Positions 38,018-53,100 of a DNA stretch of 64,000 nucleotides are shown here, piece after piece (the stretch's first letter is position 1; each line of letters starts with the position of its first letter). The notes beneath the pieces were generated by a model that worked only from the letters and a program-made list of their open reading frames with translations, did no database searches and had not been told where the DNA came from. The position numbers and the translations under genes are program-made. Source of the stretch: Anabas testudineus (Eukaryota > Chordata > Actinopteri > Anabantiformes > Anabantidae); the NCBI RefSeq assembly GCF_900324465.2, contig NC_046623.1, positions 15,529,721 through 15,593,720 of the forward strand. The letters are read 5' to 3'.

Positions 38018-41000
38018 CTACATGAAGTGCATCTGCAGAGGACGAGGTGAGAATGGAGGGTAATTTAGTTCAACAAAACACCTCGTCAAGTGTTCAGGCA
38101 TCTATTGATAAGCGTATTACCTGCTGCACTGCCAGAAAAACAGCTTCTTAGGAGTGTGAGTGCTCAGTAAGCAATTATATTGCTGCGTTATGTTTTGAAT
38201 AATTGGTCAAAATACACTTGATTGTTCGTTCTCCTGAGTATCGTTAATGTACCATCTGATGATTACTTGCAGTGAAAAACACTTTTCACACTTGATGGTC
38301 AATTTTATAATTATCTGACAACATGATTGATCCTGCTTCTTGTGGGCTGCACAGCGTGAACGCTACTTATCAACCGATAAAAATAGCAGTGAATGAATGC
38401 AACACTTGCGGACATGAAGCATCGATATAGTGATTGTGTTAAAGGAAAAAAGCAAAATTTAACAAAATTTTGTTGTGCTGTTGTATTATATGCCAATTTA
38501 GCATGTCCTGGCATTTTTAAAAGATGCAATTAATTAATTTGTTTTGTTTATTTAGGTAAATCTTCAAACATAACTGTCTATAACCCTTTAGCCACTGTTT
38601 CTGTTCAAGTGACACATTTCAAAGTGTCACCATTTGATATGCTGTAATTTCTGAAAGCGTCATTTAGCTGTTTTAAAAGTCTATGCAAAACATAGACTTT
38701 TCATCCTTCCCTAAATTTTGACCAGTCTCCCCGTCCCCCACAGCATGATGCAGGAACCACTGTGTGTCTGAAGCAATGGTATTAACAGGTGAGTAGCTGT
38801 GCTTAAGTCCTATAAATACTGTCTAGCAGACCCCAAGCTTTATGTCAGATGCCTTTTGACCAGGGTGGCTTCCACCTAGTGATTCTTGATGTTATAAAAT
38901 TTCCTTTTCTTCTTTTTCTTACGGTTTGAAAGCAAAAAGGTGTATTTCCCAGAATGTCAAACAATATATTATTATACTGTATTTATGTCTCTTTGTGTGT
39001 GTTTGTGTTACCTGTGCCCCCGGGATGGGTCCAAAAGGATTGTTGGGTCTCAGGACTGGCTGGTTGTACATGACAGGCTGCGGGGCCATCATGGGAACAC
39101 CCCCCATCTGATGAGTCATCTGAGGAGGGAGCTGGTGAGATGACGGGTAAGTGCAGGTGGAGAGCAAGAGGGAGGGATAAAAGAAGAGATCAGTGCCATC
39201 AGACTACACATTAAGGACTTAGTGTTTCAGTGAGATTAGCTGGGAGTAGTGTCTTTACCATTCCGTAAACAGGCACTTGGGGTGTCGTCATAGGAAAAGC
39301 CACTGGTGCTGGAGCCTGTGTGAAGAGGAGCACAATAGACCACTTTCTAGTCAAGCTGCAACATCTTTAAACCTACTCTGACACTGTTAGTTTTGTGTGT
39401 AACCTAACAAATACTGCATCTCCCCCAAACACAGTCACAATGTTTGCCGCTGATGTGATGACAGAGCAGAAACAACAATGAGAAACCAGCACAGTAGGCA
39501 AAAGACTTTCCTTCTGATAATGTGCCACAGACATAGATGTTAAAATAGCAAAACAAAGAACATGATGAAAACAGCTGTGACAGAATAGTTACTTACATAG
39601 CCAGTATAGATCATCCCGTTCTATCGAGAGAAACAGGAAGAAAGAGCAGAACAACTTGTGGTTAATGTAGTTCTAGGCAAAATAAAGTAATGCTCATGTC
39701 CAAATAGCCATAACGACATGAGCAGATAAATGAGACCTTTGCACATTTGTCATATTTTGATCACTTCTGCTTTCTATTCAAGTCGTGCTGCCGCCTTTCC
39801 AGACCATTTGCTGAATAAATGAGCGGTTTGAGTTGAGAGGTCAATCAGTCGAGAATTAAAAGATGAAACCAGATTGAATGGAAGAGACGTGTAGATAATT
39901 AGAATGGAGCACAAAGGACGCAGGCACATTTAGGAGCTCCTTCAAAAGCCCTGAATGCAGCACAAAGTTACATTTGGCCAACAGGTATATTTGATGAATT
40001 TCAATTTAGACTGAGATATCATATCAGGAGAAACTGATTCCACTGACTAGATGATGAATAGCATCAAATTAATATACAGACTGTCCCTCCTCAAAAGATA
40101 TCTGCAAGGGTAAGTACCTCACTAACAAAAATGCAAACTTAACAGACAGTGAACCTGTAAATTGTGACATTTTAATGCAACGTCAACAAGTGCTGAAGCC
40201 ATCATGCACAATATGGTGCCACATGTTTAAGTGCACAACTCTAACCCCATTAAAAAAGTTGTCCAGCACTTTATGACACCTTAATTGTAGTTTTTAATTT
40301 ACCATCTGTGGGACGGGCATGGGTGCAGGTGCCATGGGATGGGTGGTGTGAGTCCAGTTGGTGCTGGTGCACATGGTCTTTGACTGCCAGCCACTTCCCC
40401 CTGTCGGCTTCTTCTCTACCAGCTGACTCCACTGGAGCTCTGGCCTGATGCACAAAGAACGACACACACAGCATTTACAGGTGCACAGATGACGCAGAGA
40501 GGAAGTCATGACTCATATGTAAGACTGAACTGAGCTAAAACGGGAGTCTTTTTCTGGCGGCGTAGTCTTTGATGTTAGAAGTAACCCACTCACTTTTTAG
40601 CTGGCGTTCCACCAAACTGCAAGTCTGGGAGACGGAAAAACAAAACAGAACATCAGCTGGAAGAAAGCGGCAGACAGAGAAGAAGAACTGGAAAAATGGA
40701 AGTGACGACGAAATATACTCACTACCAACAAGGCTGGCTAATGAAGAGTCCAAGTCATTGGGCAGCATTTTCCCAGAGTGCAATGGCACTCCTGGGCTGT
40801 GAATTTGAGTGGGCGGGGCTGGCTTCAGCAGATCACCTGACATCCAGCGGTTACCATGGTAACAAAAAAGGAGAAAAGATGGCAAATGATTCAAAAGCAC
40901 GAAGCAACTGGACTTTACTGTGACAGTGTGTCCAGCTTTGAGCAGTGTGTGTTGGTTTGTGTGTGTGGCTGCACACTTTGTTATACGTTTGCATGATTGC

Positions 41001-41042
<42 letters not shown>

Positions 41043-41071
41043 ACACTTTGTTATATGTTTGCATGATTGCA

Positions 41072-41142
<71 letters not shown>

Positions 41143-44100
41143 AGTCCTACCTCCCCAGGCATTGTTATTGTTGGGCACAGTGTGTGTGGTCTGAATGGGG
41201 GTGAAGTTTGGCTGCAGGGTGAACAGCTCACTGGTCAGGTTTGGCACACTGCAGGAAGGACAATGGAGAGGAGAGTGCACTTTGGTTTCTCATTTTTAGC
41301 TTTATGTAACCATAAAAGTCCAATTAAAAACAATAATTTAAAGCGACAGCCAGGCAAAAGGCGTCTTGTTGAAGAAGTGTGGTTCAAAAAAACAACATTA
41401 AAAAACTCATTAAAGAGTCGTAGTTGTCTAGACGAAACAGAATATTAAAGCTAATAAAAAAATATACAGGACTTCCTGTGAGTGTGTGACCGCACATATT
41501 AGACTCACTGGTTATTGACGGGTACAATGGGTGAGTTGGAGAAGAGATCTGTGGCTCCTCCGCTGCTGTTGGCACTGCCCACTGACTGGGTGCTGGGCGA
41601 CACATTTGGAGTCTGAATGTCAATCACCTTATGACTGTCCTCCTGCTTGGACAGAATTAACAGAATCACATCTTACTTTATATAATATGATGTTTTCATG
41701 GTTCGTTAACATCATCCGTCACTTTTAAGTAGGTTAGCCGGCTATGAATATTCCTATTCCCAGTGTTTTTATCATTAGGTTGTCCTGGATGCTTCTTTAT
41801 GTGAATGAAAAATCCACCGCAGGAGGAATTTAGACTGTGAGTTCATTTCTATTCTCTGAGCAGCACCGTGTGGGCCAGCAGCCAGAGACAGACAGTGTAT
41901 TTCTGCAGGATTAATGCACTTGTCTATTCAACTTCAACAAAGGTGCAGAAGAGGAGAAAGACTCGAGGTTTAGTTGTGTACACATTTCACACAAGCTAAA
42001 TAAATTTCAGTGTGTCTTTCTCTCGCAAATGTCTCGCCTTGTGTTGCGGCAGTCTGTTGTCTTCTGTCTTGTCGTCCATCCGGCTGAGAGAGATCCCAGT
42101 GCTGGAGAGAGAGGACACTGCACTGGACAAGGTGCTGGATCTTGGGATGAGACACACACAGACACATATATACGTTTTTGCAAAGCTGGCAGAATTTACA
42201 AAGTTGTTCTACAGCTTTTGTTGTTGCTCTTTTTTACTGAGTTGCACTTTGTAAGTTTATTTTATTAAGACTAAGAATAAACACTATTGGTTCTGTGGAG
42301 CTTTAATGAATAAAACTCAGTGCATTTAGGCACGTAGACATGGTCAAGACGATCTGCTGCTGTAAAAACTGTGCATCAGAATGAGGGAAAAAGGGGATTT
42401 AAGTGATTTTGAATGTGGTTGTTGGTGCCAGACAGCAGCATTTCATAAACTGCTGATCTCTTAAGGTTTCCAGGGAACAGTCTGAAAATGAGAAAATATC
42501 CAGCAAGCGACGATTCAGGCTGGTGGTGGTGGTGTAATGGTGTGGGGGATGTGTTCTTGGCACACTCTGGTCCCCTTAGTACCAATTGAGCTGTGTTTTT
42601 TGGTGTAGTTAACTACAAACAGAGATGGGATTTTTTGTTTAGGTACAGGTTTAGGTCTTAAGCTGGATTGTCAGCTCACCTGTGAAATATATATACACAT
42701 ATATTAGTTTTACTGTGCAGCCTGAGTGCTAATTAGTAAGTTTAGGTAAGGTATTTTAGCATCTTCTGTGTAATTGTCATAGTAATAATAGTAGAATTGC
42801 AGTAGTACTTGTACTACACCGGTAATATACTGGCTGCAGTAGTGATAGATATGTAGTAATAGTAATTATGTTCTATAATGTAATTCAAGAACAAGTAGCA
42901 GTAGTAGCATTTTCAGGAGTAACACCAATAGTACAAGTAGCGTTGCAGTAGGGTAGCGTAGTAGTAGATGTCGTAGTAGTATTAATAAGCTGGTGCAGAT
43001 CTGCTGATCTTCCTTGTGGTCTGATCGTACCTGCTGGCAGTGGAGAGGTCCTTGAGTTTCCTGCCCTCCAGAGAGGCTAAATGCTGCTCCAGAGCCTCCA
43101 GGAGAGAACTGGGAGCCTGAGAGGGATTTTGAAGGGTTGGGAAAGTGAGGGGGTAACGTTAGAACCACAGCCAAGTAGACTAAGTGGGACACATTGCTTT
43201 CTCTCACTCCCCTTTCTCGACTTCTGCAATTTATCTCACACACGTTGATACACACACACACACACACACACGAAGCAGCAGCAGAATTAAGATACCACCC
43301 TCAGATTCAGTATCTACTCAACAACAGCTCTTTGTTCTTTTTCTTTTTGCAGTTGGTTTCATCAGGTTTGGTTGACCAGCATGCACACAGCAGCCCTGGA
43401 TCATGCAAGCGAGTCCACAGCGGGACTGACAGGTCAGAACAAATTAGAGCATCATTGCTGCAGGGCTCCAGAGTAGAAACACAACAAACACGTCTCTACA
43501 CCATCTAACGAGCCCATGCAGATGCCAGCAGTGCACAAACGCACTGATAAACACACACGCTTACACACGCACACACTTAAAGAAAATCACAATCCAAAAA
43601 TTAAGAGTTAACCCATGGATTCCAATCTAGGTTAAAAATCAGATTAACTATTACAGATTTAATTTGGACATGAGGTAGCATCTGAGCAAAAGAGCAGGAG
43701 TACCATAATTTTATCCCACTGGAAGCCAAGGACGTTAACTCATTGAAATGTAAATGTCTGGTGAAAAACCAGGTATACACATTGAGCAGCTGGCCAGCAC
43801 TCTTCATTGGAAAACAAAAAGGATGGATGGGTACATTTTGTCCACATGTGATACCACGGTTTTCATCCAGAGCCTTACATTTCAGCGCCAGAAACCACAA
43901 TGCAAACACAACAAGCAAAGAAAAGATTTCTCATATACTTATTTTAAGGGGGAAAGAGAGTAAAATGCGAATTCTGGATATCCTTCTTCAGAGAAATCTA
44001 GAATATGCTAAAGGTTTAAAAGTAAAACAGACACATATCTAGAGCTCAGTAAAGGCATGGGTCACTATGTTGTTGAATAAGGGCACATAAGGTCTTCATA

Positions 44101-47100
44101 AGCACTACAAACATACATTTTAAAAAGTCAGCCCTTTTCTGTTTCTTATCTGATTTGTGATATTGTAAAGATCCAATTAGGTGTCAACTGGAAACTTTAA
44201 CGTACATAGCATGATATGCAGTACTTATGATGGCATTATGTGCTCCTATCCAAGTCATATTAGCAGAAACCTATTTAATAAAAAACCATTCGCTGCTCTC
44301 CCCACAGCTAATGCAAAGGGCCATAATCTTTTCAGGAAGTTGATTTAAACACTGCTTATGTGGGCAAAAAAAAGGATTTCATAAAGATGTGCTGACTTAT
44401 TTGTGTGATAAGCCTTTGAATCAAGAGACAAGCCCTGAAATTTACACTGGGAAAATGCCAGAAGGACTGCTGGAAAGTAATCAGACAGATACTAAGCCCC
44501 GGTTATTATTACATCTGAAATAGAAATATGCAAAAAGGAGGCTAAAAACTTTATATAGAATCTTACCTTAGAGTAAATTTTGCTCTGTTGTGATTCACAT
44601 AAGAGAAAAATAAATGATCTGAAGCACTAATGGTTAAAATTGTGGGAAAATTCTATTTGCAGGTCTTCATTTATTGTTTCCTCTCTATTCTAGAGTCTGT
44701 TCAGACAGAAAAGGAGAAAAGGCAAAGGAGTTAAGGAGAGTGAAGAAGAGAGGAGGAGGACGGGGCAGCTGCAGTGTGGGCAGGTCTGTAGGGTGAGTAG
44801 GGAACGGGAGCGTTTAGAATGAAGCATTATGGGATTGACTTGACGCATTTATATGCTGGTTGACTGACTGGTTGATTGACTGATTGAGATGAGATGTAGA
44901 CTGACCTGTGTGAGATCGGGGCTGTCGCCCTGATCTATCCCAACTCGCTGTGTCACAAAAAAGGAGGGAAGGGGTTGGGGGAGGAAGGGGGAAGGCAAAA
45001 CAAAAATAAACCAAAATGTAATAATAAAACAAGGAACAAACCAAAAAACCCAACAGACCACAGGTTTAAAAAAAGGGAAGAGGCGTGTGAAGGAGGAAGA
45101 GGAAGAGGAGGGAGAAAGAAGAATCAAACCCAAGCATTCATTACTTCATGCAGTGGCTGGAAAGGAAAACAAATAAAAGACAACAGAGGAGGAGGGGAAG
45201 GGGCGCGTGCACACACACACACACACACACAACACCTATATGTACAGTATACGTACACACTTATAAGTACACACACACACACACACACTGAGATCTGGAG
45301 AATGGTTTGAAATGAATGCTGAGCACAGACGGACTGAACAGGCAGGGCGGAGAGGGCAGACAACAGGTCACATGACCGCGAGGTCAAGAAACATCCAAAA
45401 TGAAGACACTCAACTAATGTTGACTTTGAACAGAAAGAGAAGGGAGGGACACAGATGACACACAAACAGACAAACACACATTTTGTTAGACAGATAAAAT
45501 GAATGGGTCCTTAAAGTCAACGTTAGTCTGTAGCTGTTGTTGTTTTGTTTTCTTTGGATTGAGCGGCTGCACTTCAAACCTTCTTCCAAATGGGAGAACG
45601 AAACCAAGCAGAGTGAGCAAGCCTTTGAAGATGGTGCACGGGGTAATGCTACGCAGTCTACAGAGGATAACGCTATTTATATTCACTGGGAAGCTTAGCA
45701 ACGACTGCAACTGTTAATTGAATAACAGCCATTCTAACTTAAAAATGTCTTTTTTTTAAGAGGAGGGAGGAAATAAAATAAGAGGAGACAGAGATAGTGA
45801 TAGAAGAGCTTGCTTGGTGCATGCAGTGCAGGCATGTGAACAGGCAGCACGCGAGGGGTCCCTCGACTGGAAGCTCTACATGAGTGGCTCTCTGATAGGC
45901 TAAAACTCAGCCATTAATCACTGTCTTGGAGTAACCCCCTTCCCCAGGTCAGGGCAAGAGAAAGACAGAAACAGGAGAAAATCTAGAGACAAAAGAAATT
46001 TAAAAACAAACAGACTCGGGAGATTGAGGAGAAGAGAAGAAGCCCCTGGACGATGATCTACGGTCAGTTTAGGTGAGAAAATGTCGGCCGTAAATCAAAT
46101 CCCAAGGCTAACACAAGTGTGGAGCAAATCTCAAAAGGTTGAAGTGGATTTCCTCAGAAGTTTACATTAGAAATTCACTAAAGAATATTGAGATGTGTTT
46201 GTACGTAATAGGAGGAGATGAAACCTTTGAGGTTCGCTCCACACTACTCGTGTTAAACTGTTTCCTCCATGGAGGACCAGCAGGATGAACAGACGTTACC
46301 TCTGCCACTTTGAGAAACTCGGACAGCTTGGTCATCCTGTTGAGGAACGTCTTGTAGATCTCCAGAGCCTCTTTGCACTGGTTCTTCTTCATGTCAAAGT
46401 ATTTCTCTGAGTATCAGAAGCATAAAAAACAATAGGAGCTGAATATTAGGAAATCCTCTTCCTGTGAAACAGATATGGACTCTGGTCTGTGCTCTCTGCA
46501 GTTTACCCAGCATGTTGATGACCCCCTCATTGTAGGCAGCAAACAACCGTATGGAGTCCTTGAAGAGCAGCATGAACGCTGTGTTGATGACGCCGTTGGT
46601 CAGCTCGTTGGAGTTGGGCTGGACAAAGTGAAAGGAGATCGGATCAGGCTGTTTCAGCGGCTGCCACAGATTTTAGATGCAATGTTTTGAGCGTTTAAGT
46701 CACGTTTACCTGGAAATCCAGCAGCGCATCCAGCTGGTTCTGAATAATGGGAAGAGTCTTAATCAGCTTCTCTGTGTTCATGGTGCGCATCACACCGTCA
46801 GCCCTAATAACACACACAAATATGTGCACACACACAAATGCAACATACACACAGGACCCTTCAGAACCAACAGAGTGAATGCATTTACAGAAACAGAGAC
46901 ATAAGCACATCTGGGAGCGAGACTGTTTAACTTTTGAACAAATTAATTACAGTTTCTTCCCACAAATGAAAAGTTGAAGAGTGGAAAATGATTTTCACAT
47001 CTGTGTTTGGTTAAATTGACCCTCTGGAATCAGCTCAAACAGTTTGTGTGTGCACGCTTTTGTTACCCTCTCTTCATCTTGGTGAAATCCACTGCTGCTA

Positions 47101-50100
47101 GTCTGTAGGACATGGCTTTTTCGTTCAGGTAGCGACTGTAGCGTCTGATGAAAGTTGACATGTTATATCCTGGGGGGCAGAGAGGTGTCACTGCAGTGAG
47201 TGAATCATCACTTTTGTTTAATTTCAAATCAAATTAAGAAACCATAATTAACTTCTCTATAAGCAATCTGGCTACCGTATTAACTCTTACTTTTAAATAA
47301 ATTACATTTTCACCTTCTTATTTCAAACAAGGTTTGTAGTTTTCCTTGAAATAGACTCATTAATAGTGTAACACAGTCAGCGAGAGTGTGACATAAAGTC
47401 ATTTTGTTCACTGCTGAGTTTACAAACAGCCAAATGGCATCAAATTACCTTGTAGTGCAGCCTTATCTAGAAAGTTGTTGAGGTTGAAGAGTGTGTTTCT
47501 GGAGGCAAGATACTGCATCAATCTCTGGTGGGAAAAGAAGAGGACAGAGGGAGAAAGTTAGTGTCGTACCTGGTCGTGCACGTACGTGATGTGTAGGTTG
47601 AAAATGCCAGGCCATCCCTGACAGATCTTAAAACGTCATGTCACTGCTCGTGTTACTAAAAGCTTTGAGTAGGTCGTCATGTCCGCAGTAATCGCTCCCA
47701 CGATCCTCCCTCTCTGGCCCGAGACGCTCATCATTTAACATGTTTGATGTTTTGGTTGTTGCTCTTGTGGTGTGAGCATTTCAGTGAGGCAATTTGTCAG
47801 AGCGACCATTGAAATGTCAGCAGGATGCTTCATCAGTCCCTGTTGGACACATGGAAGATATGGCTTCAAAGACACTCGCTGCAAGAGTTGGAGAGGAATC
47901 GCTACAACCTGGTGAGCGAAATGTCTCAGGACAGATCGATAAGGTGAGCTGTGGGCTGTTTCTCTCTTTGCTGTTTGTGAGTCTGGAGGAAGACATGCAG
48001 AGAGCCTCAGACTGTTTGATCAAATGTGTTTTAACAGCAAACGAGAACAGTTGTAATTAATATCGATCAACCTGCTGCTAATTTCCCATTTTGTAGCCAA
48101 ATGTTTTGGTTTGTGAAATATTAAAAAGAACAGTATTTGTTTGTAATTGTTCCTGATAAAATGATTAATAGATTATCTAAAATGCTGGGGTTTGTTTGTT
48201 GACCAACACGCTTTTCCCCTCTTCTGTGTGCATTTTGAAGCGTGAAGGTGAGGAGCTTGAATCCAAAAGAAACGAGCATGAGTGAAAGAAAATGACTGCT
48301 AGTCGTTTTTAAGACTTTGATGAGCAGAAATACTTCCCTTTGCTGTGCAGCTGTGCTTTGGAACAACCTTCCTTCAAGCTTAAAACTAATTACATCAGAG
48401 CGCATATTCAAAGTGGCCTTGAAAAGATGGCTCCTTGGTAGTTTATAACTTGATTAACATAATGAAGGGAGCTCAGAACATGTAGGCCGTGTTGTTTGTA
48501 AGTGTGGTATTTGTCCTATGTTGTTTGTTACATGTGGACGGCAGCATCAGGAACAAGCCTTTGGGCTTTCTTGTGTTTTTATCCTTGATTTCTGTATTTC
48601 CTCTTAGTCTGAGCCATCACATACAATTTATTTATACTTTAATGGATTACTGTAGTTTCCTCCCTTTCACATTTTCCAAAAATCTTAAGCTCTTTAGCTT
48701 AGTTCACTGAGAAAACGTCTGGATGACTTTAACTCACGTTTGAATGGATCATGTTTTTACTGTTTTACATTAAAACAAGCCCGAGACAACAGAATTTGAT
48801 AAACAAGAATCTTCTTGGCCTTCATGCATCGGCCTTGGTCGGCTCACCTCGTTGCCGTACATCATGAGGTGGTGTGTGGTGATGAGCGCTTTGAAAACCA
48901 CAATCCAGCTGTTGCTGGCTGTGCGCTCCAGCAGCGTGTCTGCCAGATGGGGGATGCTGACGTTCAGCTCATTGGTGCAGTGGATCAGGTCTGGAACACA
49001 TGAAATAATGAATAAAGAGAAATTAATAAGCTAATGATCAGTAGAGGCGTTAGAAGTTAGACATGTAAAGTTCATCACCAACCATCTGTATAAATGGAAC
49101 GAGTGAATAACCACAATTAATACAGTCGTATCGACTGGTGCATTCATTTTGGCTCACTCAGTATCTGCACACAAATCAATGAGCAAATGATCAGTTAATG
49201 ATAGAGACGGTATGGACAGATTCATCAGCGCCAGGGCTACTGTATCAGAAAATCCATTTCCTGGCTGTATTTCAACATTGCTCCCTACCTACGCCACCAA
49301 AATGTCTATAAAACACCAACTCAGAAGATGGAAAGTAACATTACAAGGTCAGTTCTGTTCAGGCACAATCAGCCCAAATGATGCATAATTAAAAATAAAA
49401 GCTGTCAAATGGGAAGACTGATGATGAATAATGAATCTAAAAATTCCTGCAGAGCATTTTTGTGAGCGTCGGTGGACGAAAACTGAGTTGATTCCAACAT
49501 TTACTCTCTGAAACTCACATCTACAGTGTAAATTGGCTGTTCAAAGCAAATGTGGAACACATTTCAAAAGGAAAACAGCTCAGTGGTCTGCTGTGTGCTG
49601 GATTCAAAGGCCTGACAAATGCAAAACTGTGTGTGTGCGTGATTTCTTTTGAAAGGAAGATAAGTTTTCAGTTTTAGATTTATACCCAAAAAGAGTAAAA
49701 TACAGTTAATAGTTAGAACAACTGGGACAAACTGTAGGAAGAATGCCCTAAATTCTTGATGGATTTTGGCTAAAGATGATGAAAATGTGAAGTATGTTCG
49801 GCATCTGTTTAATCCTACAGATTTGCTGACTCTTAATAAGAGAACCGAGCTTTAAATGGTCCGAACATGCTCATTCTGTATGTTTTATGTAATGTGTAGA
49901 TATGAAATCAACAAACAGTGATTCAAAAAGTAAAAGCTGTTAATATGACCTTTATAAATAACATAATAGCAATAAATAAGAATTACTGAGACAACACTTG
50001 AAGCACTTTGGTTTCTTAGGCGCATTCTCAGACGGTTTCCTTCACACGATCAGAGGTTATCAGGATTTATTTGAAAGCTCTGTGATGTTTTCGGCGCCCA

Positions 50101-53100
50101 CTGAAACGCTGGATTGCAAAGAGTCCCAGTTGATACCATGGTTAAATGTTTAATGCATGTCAAAGGCACCCGAAGCACCGGCAGTTCACAGCAGCTAATG
50201 CTTCAATCCTGTTTTTCTGGGCTTTATGTTATTTTTGAGTGTGAAAACCTCAGTGACGACACAGCCGGTAATAGCTGTGACAGTGTTTATTAGTCGACTC
50301 ATCCAGCTTGGACTGCGATGACTGTCAGGTGCATGGCGTCACGACATGTTTCGTCCCCACATTTAAAGCCAAATATTAGTCAGGGGTCTGTATTTATTGT
50401 ATTTATAATTTGAAAAAGGAAAGTGAAATATGTAGAAAACAATATACCAACACATTTTGAATAAATATCAATAGAGAGAAATGCTCCAACCCTGCATTTC
50501 CAACTTCTACTTAAACCTCTGCGTACATGGTAATGCCCCTGTTCCGTCATTGTTAATGGTTTGTTTGTGAATTTCCGTCTAGCTCAATAATTAATGGGAT
50601 GTTATTGATTCTAGCTAATTAACGCTTCCTGTCAAACGTGAACACACACACACACACACGCGCGCGCACACACGTGTAAGGTGGAAACCCCACCATGGAA
50701 ACAGCGTATGACAGTGTCGGCCCACCGCTTCGGTCCAGACTGAAATTAGCTGGATTCCCATGAAATGTTGAGCAGACGCTCGTGTTCCCTTGTGGTGAAT
50801 CCTAAAGACTGTTGTGACCTCAGCTGTCCCTCGAGTATAGTGCTAATTTGCAAATATTAGCAATGCTAAATAAGGAGATGCTGCAGCAGTTAAACATCAT
50901 GTAGAGTATCTGACATCCTCTTGTGAGAGAAAACCCAGTTTAACAGTATTAACCACTCACTTTTCTTTCCTTTTAGATTTCTGAGTTACTAAAGTCGGTA
51001 GTTTATATTATAGTGATTACATGGGGACTTGTTGCTGCAGTATTTTGCACATGTTCTTGTATGTATTGTTTGTTAAATGCTCATAAACATGCAATATTCT
51101 CTTTTTTGGTTTTTATTTGTGTTACTTGAAGATGTACGTGTTTTTAAAATAAAGTTTTATGTGTGTTAGGTATAGCACTAAAATAAAAAAACAAACAAAC
51201 TACAGGAAAAACTGACATTTCAAAGTGCAGTAGGGACGTGTGATGTGTTTTTGTAAGATATTTTCTACCCCGTTACACAGATTGTATAATTACACTAGAG
51301 GAAATTCACTGGAGTGAAAAAAACATTCTGGGCTTCATTGTTAGTCATCTGTCTTGATAAAGACAAAATATCATGTTAACATGCTGACATTTGCATTTAT
51401 ACCCTCACATAGCCGTTAGCGTAGCTTGTTTAAATCAGCTTTAATTTACATTTTTAAAATAACAGGAAATGACAATGTAAAACACAAGCGATAATGTAAA
51501 AGGGAGTCGCTCCTGGTGATGAATTTACAGGGATTTATTACTTTTACTTATTCTTTAACTGAGTTACTGCTCATGCTTCTGTGTGAATACAGATGAAACT
51601 AAATAATAGAGCGTCTTCAGTTAATTAATTCAGACGGTGTGTCCACCTTTATGTATTGCTCGAGGTGATCATTTATATACTAGGATTTAATATTTGACAC
51701 GTAGCAGTGTAAATAGCCAGAGGGATGTGATGAAGTATTGAGCGTGTGACTTAGATTATTGATAAGGTGCAGTGCCTATATGAAGCCTTTAGAATTAAAA
51801 TTTTTACAAAGAAAGAGATAAAAACATGGTGCCAAAGCTTTCAATTCAAGACATTTGTAATGATAATTAGGATAAAACATAAGTGTTTTAAAGTATGTGT
51901 GGCTGCAGGGATTTCTCCTCCATAAAGAGACTTACAGTAAATCTAATAAAATTGTTTTTCAATGCGTTTTATACCTTGGCTTTAGATAAAGTGGGTAATT
52001 TTCAGCACCTGAAATTGAATCTCAAGATTAGGTCATTATACTGACACGTACAGTAGACGTGGGAGTGAATGTGTGGGTTTATTCATTAATGCTCTGTTTG
52101 TGTGTTCCCATCACGTCGGACTGTCTGAGTCATTTCTTCTTTTGCTTAATTTGACTGAAAGGCTATAAATGTGGCTACTGAGGAGCAAAGGGCACATAAT
52201 TATTCTCCACACATTAAGTTTCTTTGTGCAAGCATCTACAGTACATCACCATTACAGCCACACACAACAATGAAATCATATGCTGAATAACATAACCGGC
52301 TGTGCTCGCAGGGCAGAAGGTCATTTTTGGCGTGATTGCTATTCTGCATGTGATAAATCTGGTTTCTATTGCCACTCCCGACTATCTCAGCCGTGCAGAA
52401 TATTGCCTAGTGAAAGTGAAATCCCATTACTCTGTGTGTCGTGCTCATCATATTTATGGATAGTAAATAATCAGCATTGTCTGTTTGTGTCAGCAACCAG
52501 TCTGTCAAGGTCATTACAGTGGAGGTAGGTGAAACACACCAGTGAGACCTGGGTTGGGTCAGTGAGCAGCATTGCATTTGTAGAAATGTCACCGTGTTTG
52601 GTCTTTTTCTTTCAACTGTGCCTATTAAAGGTGGATCGATGACGAGTTGAATGTATTTTAAAGGTAATTTAAAAGTTGTCTGTATTTATCAGACCTCTCA
52701 GATGAGGTAAATCAATCCACGTGCGTTTGATTTTCCTTTTTTCTGATCTAAACAGACCTGATTAGCTCTTAATGATGTGATTTAAAATCCCTCTGATGGG
52801 CGACTCTGCCACCCGCTCATTGTGTCTCTATGTTTTTCCTTCAATCCCATAGAGAGTCAGTGGAGAACTGGAACCTCCGGGGTCCTGGTCAGTATTTTAA
52901 TTGGCATTTCTAACAGTGTTATAGCTAAAAACACAGAAAAAGTGACTTAGTAAGGGAACTTTAGTGAATTTAAGAGAAATTAGGGTGTAAGTACCATTTT
53001 CTGATGTCACATTCAGTTTAGATGTCAGATGTGACGTTTACCACACAATAGTTTAGAGCTTATGTTAATCAATGTTCATTAAATTCAGTTACAAACCAGA

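Noticed and set aside
40945-41448. Long Cys/Val frames (and Thr/His frames on the other strand)
   Set aside because: Direct products of the (GT)n/(CA)n repeats.
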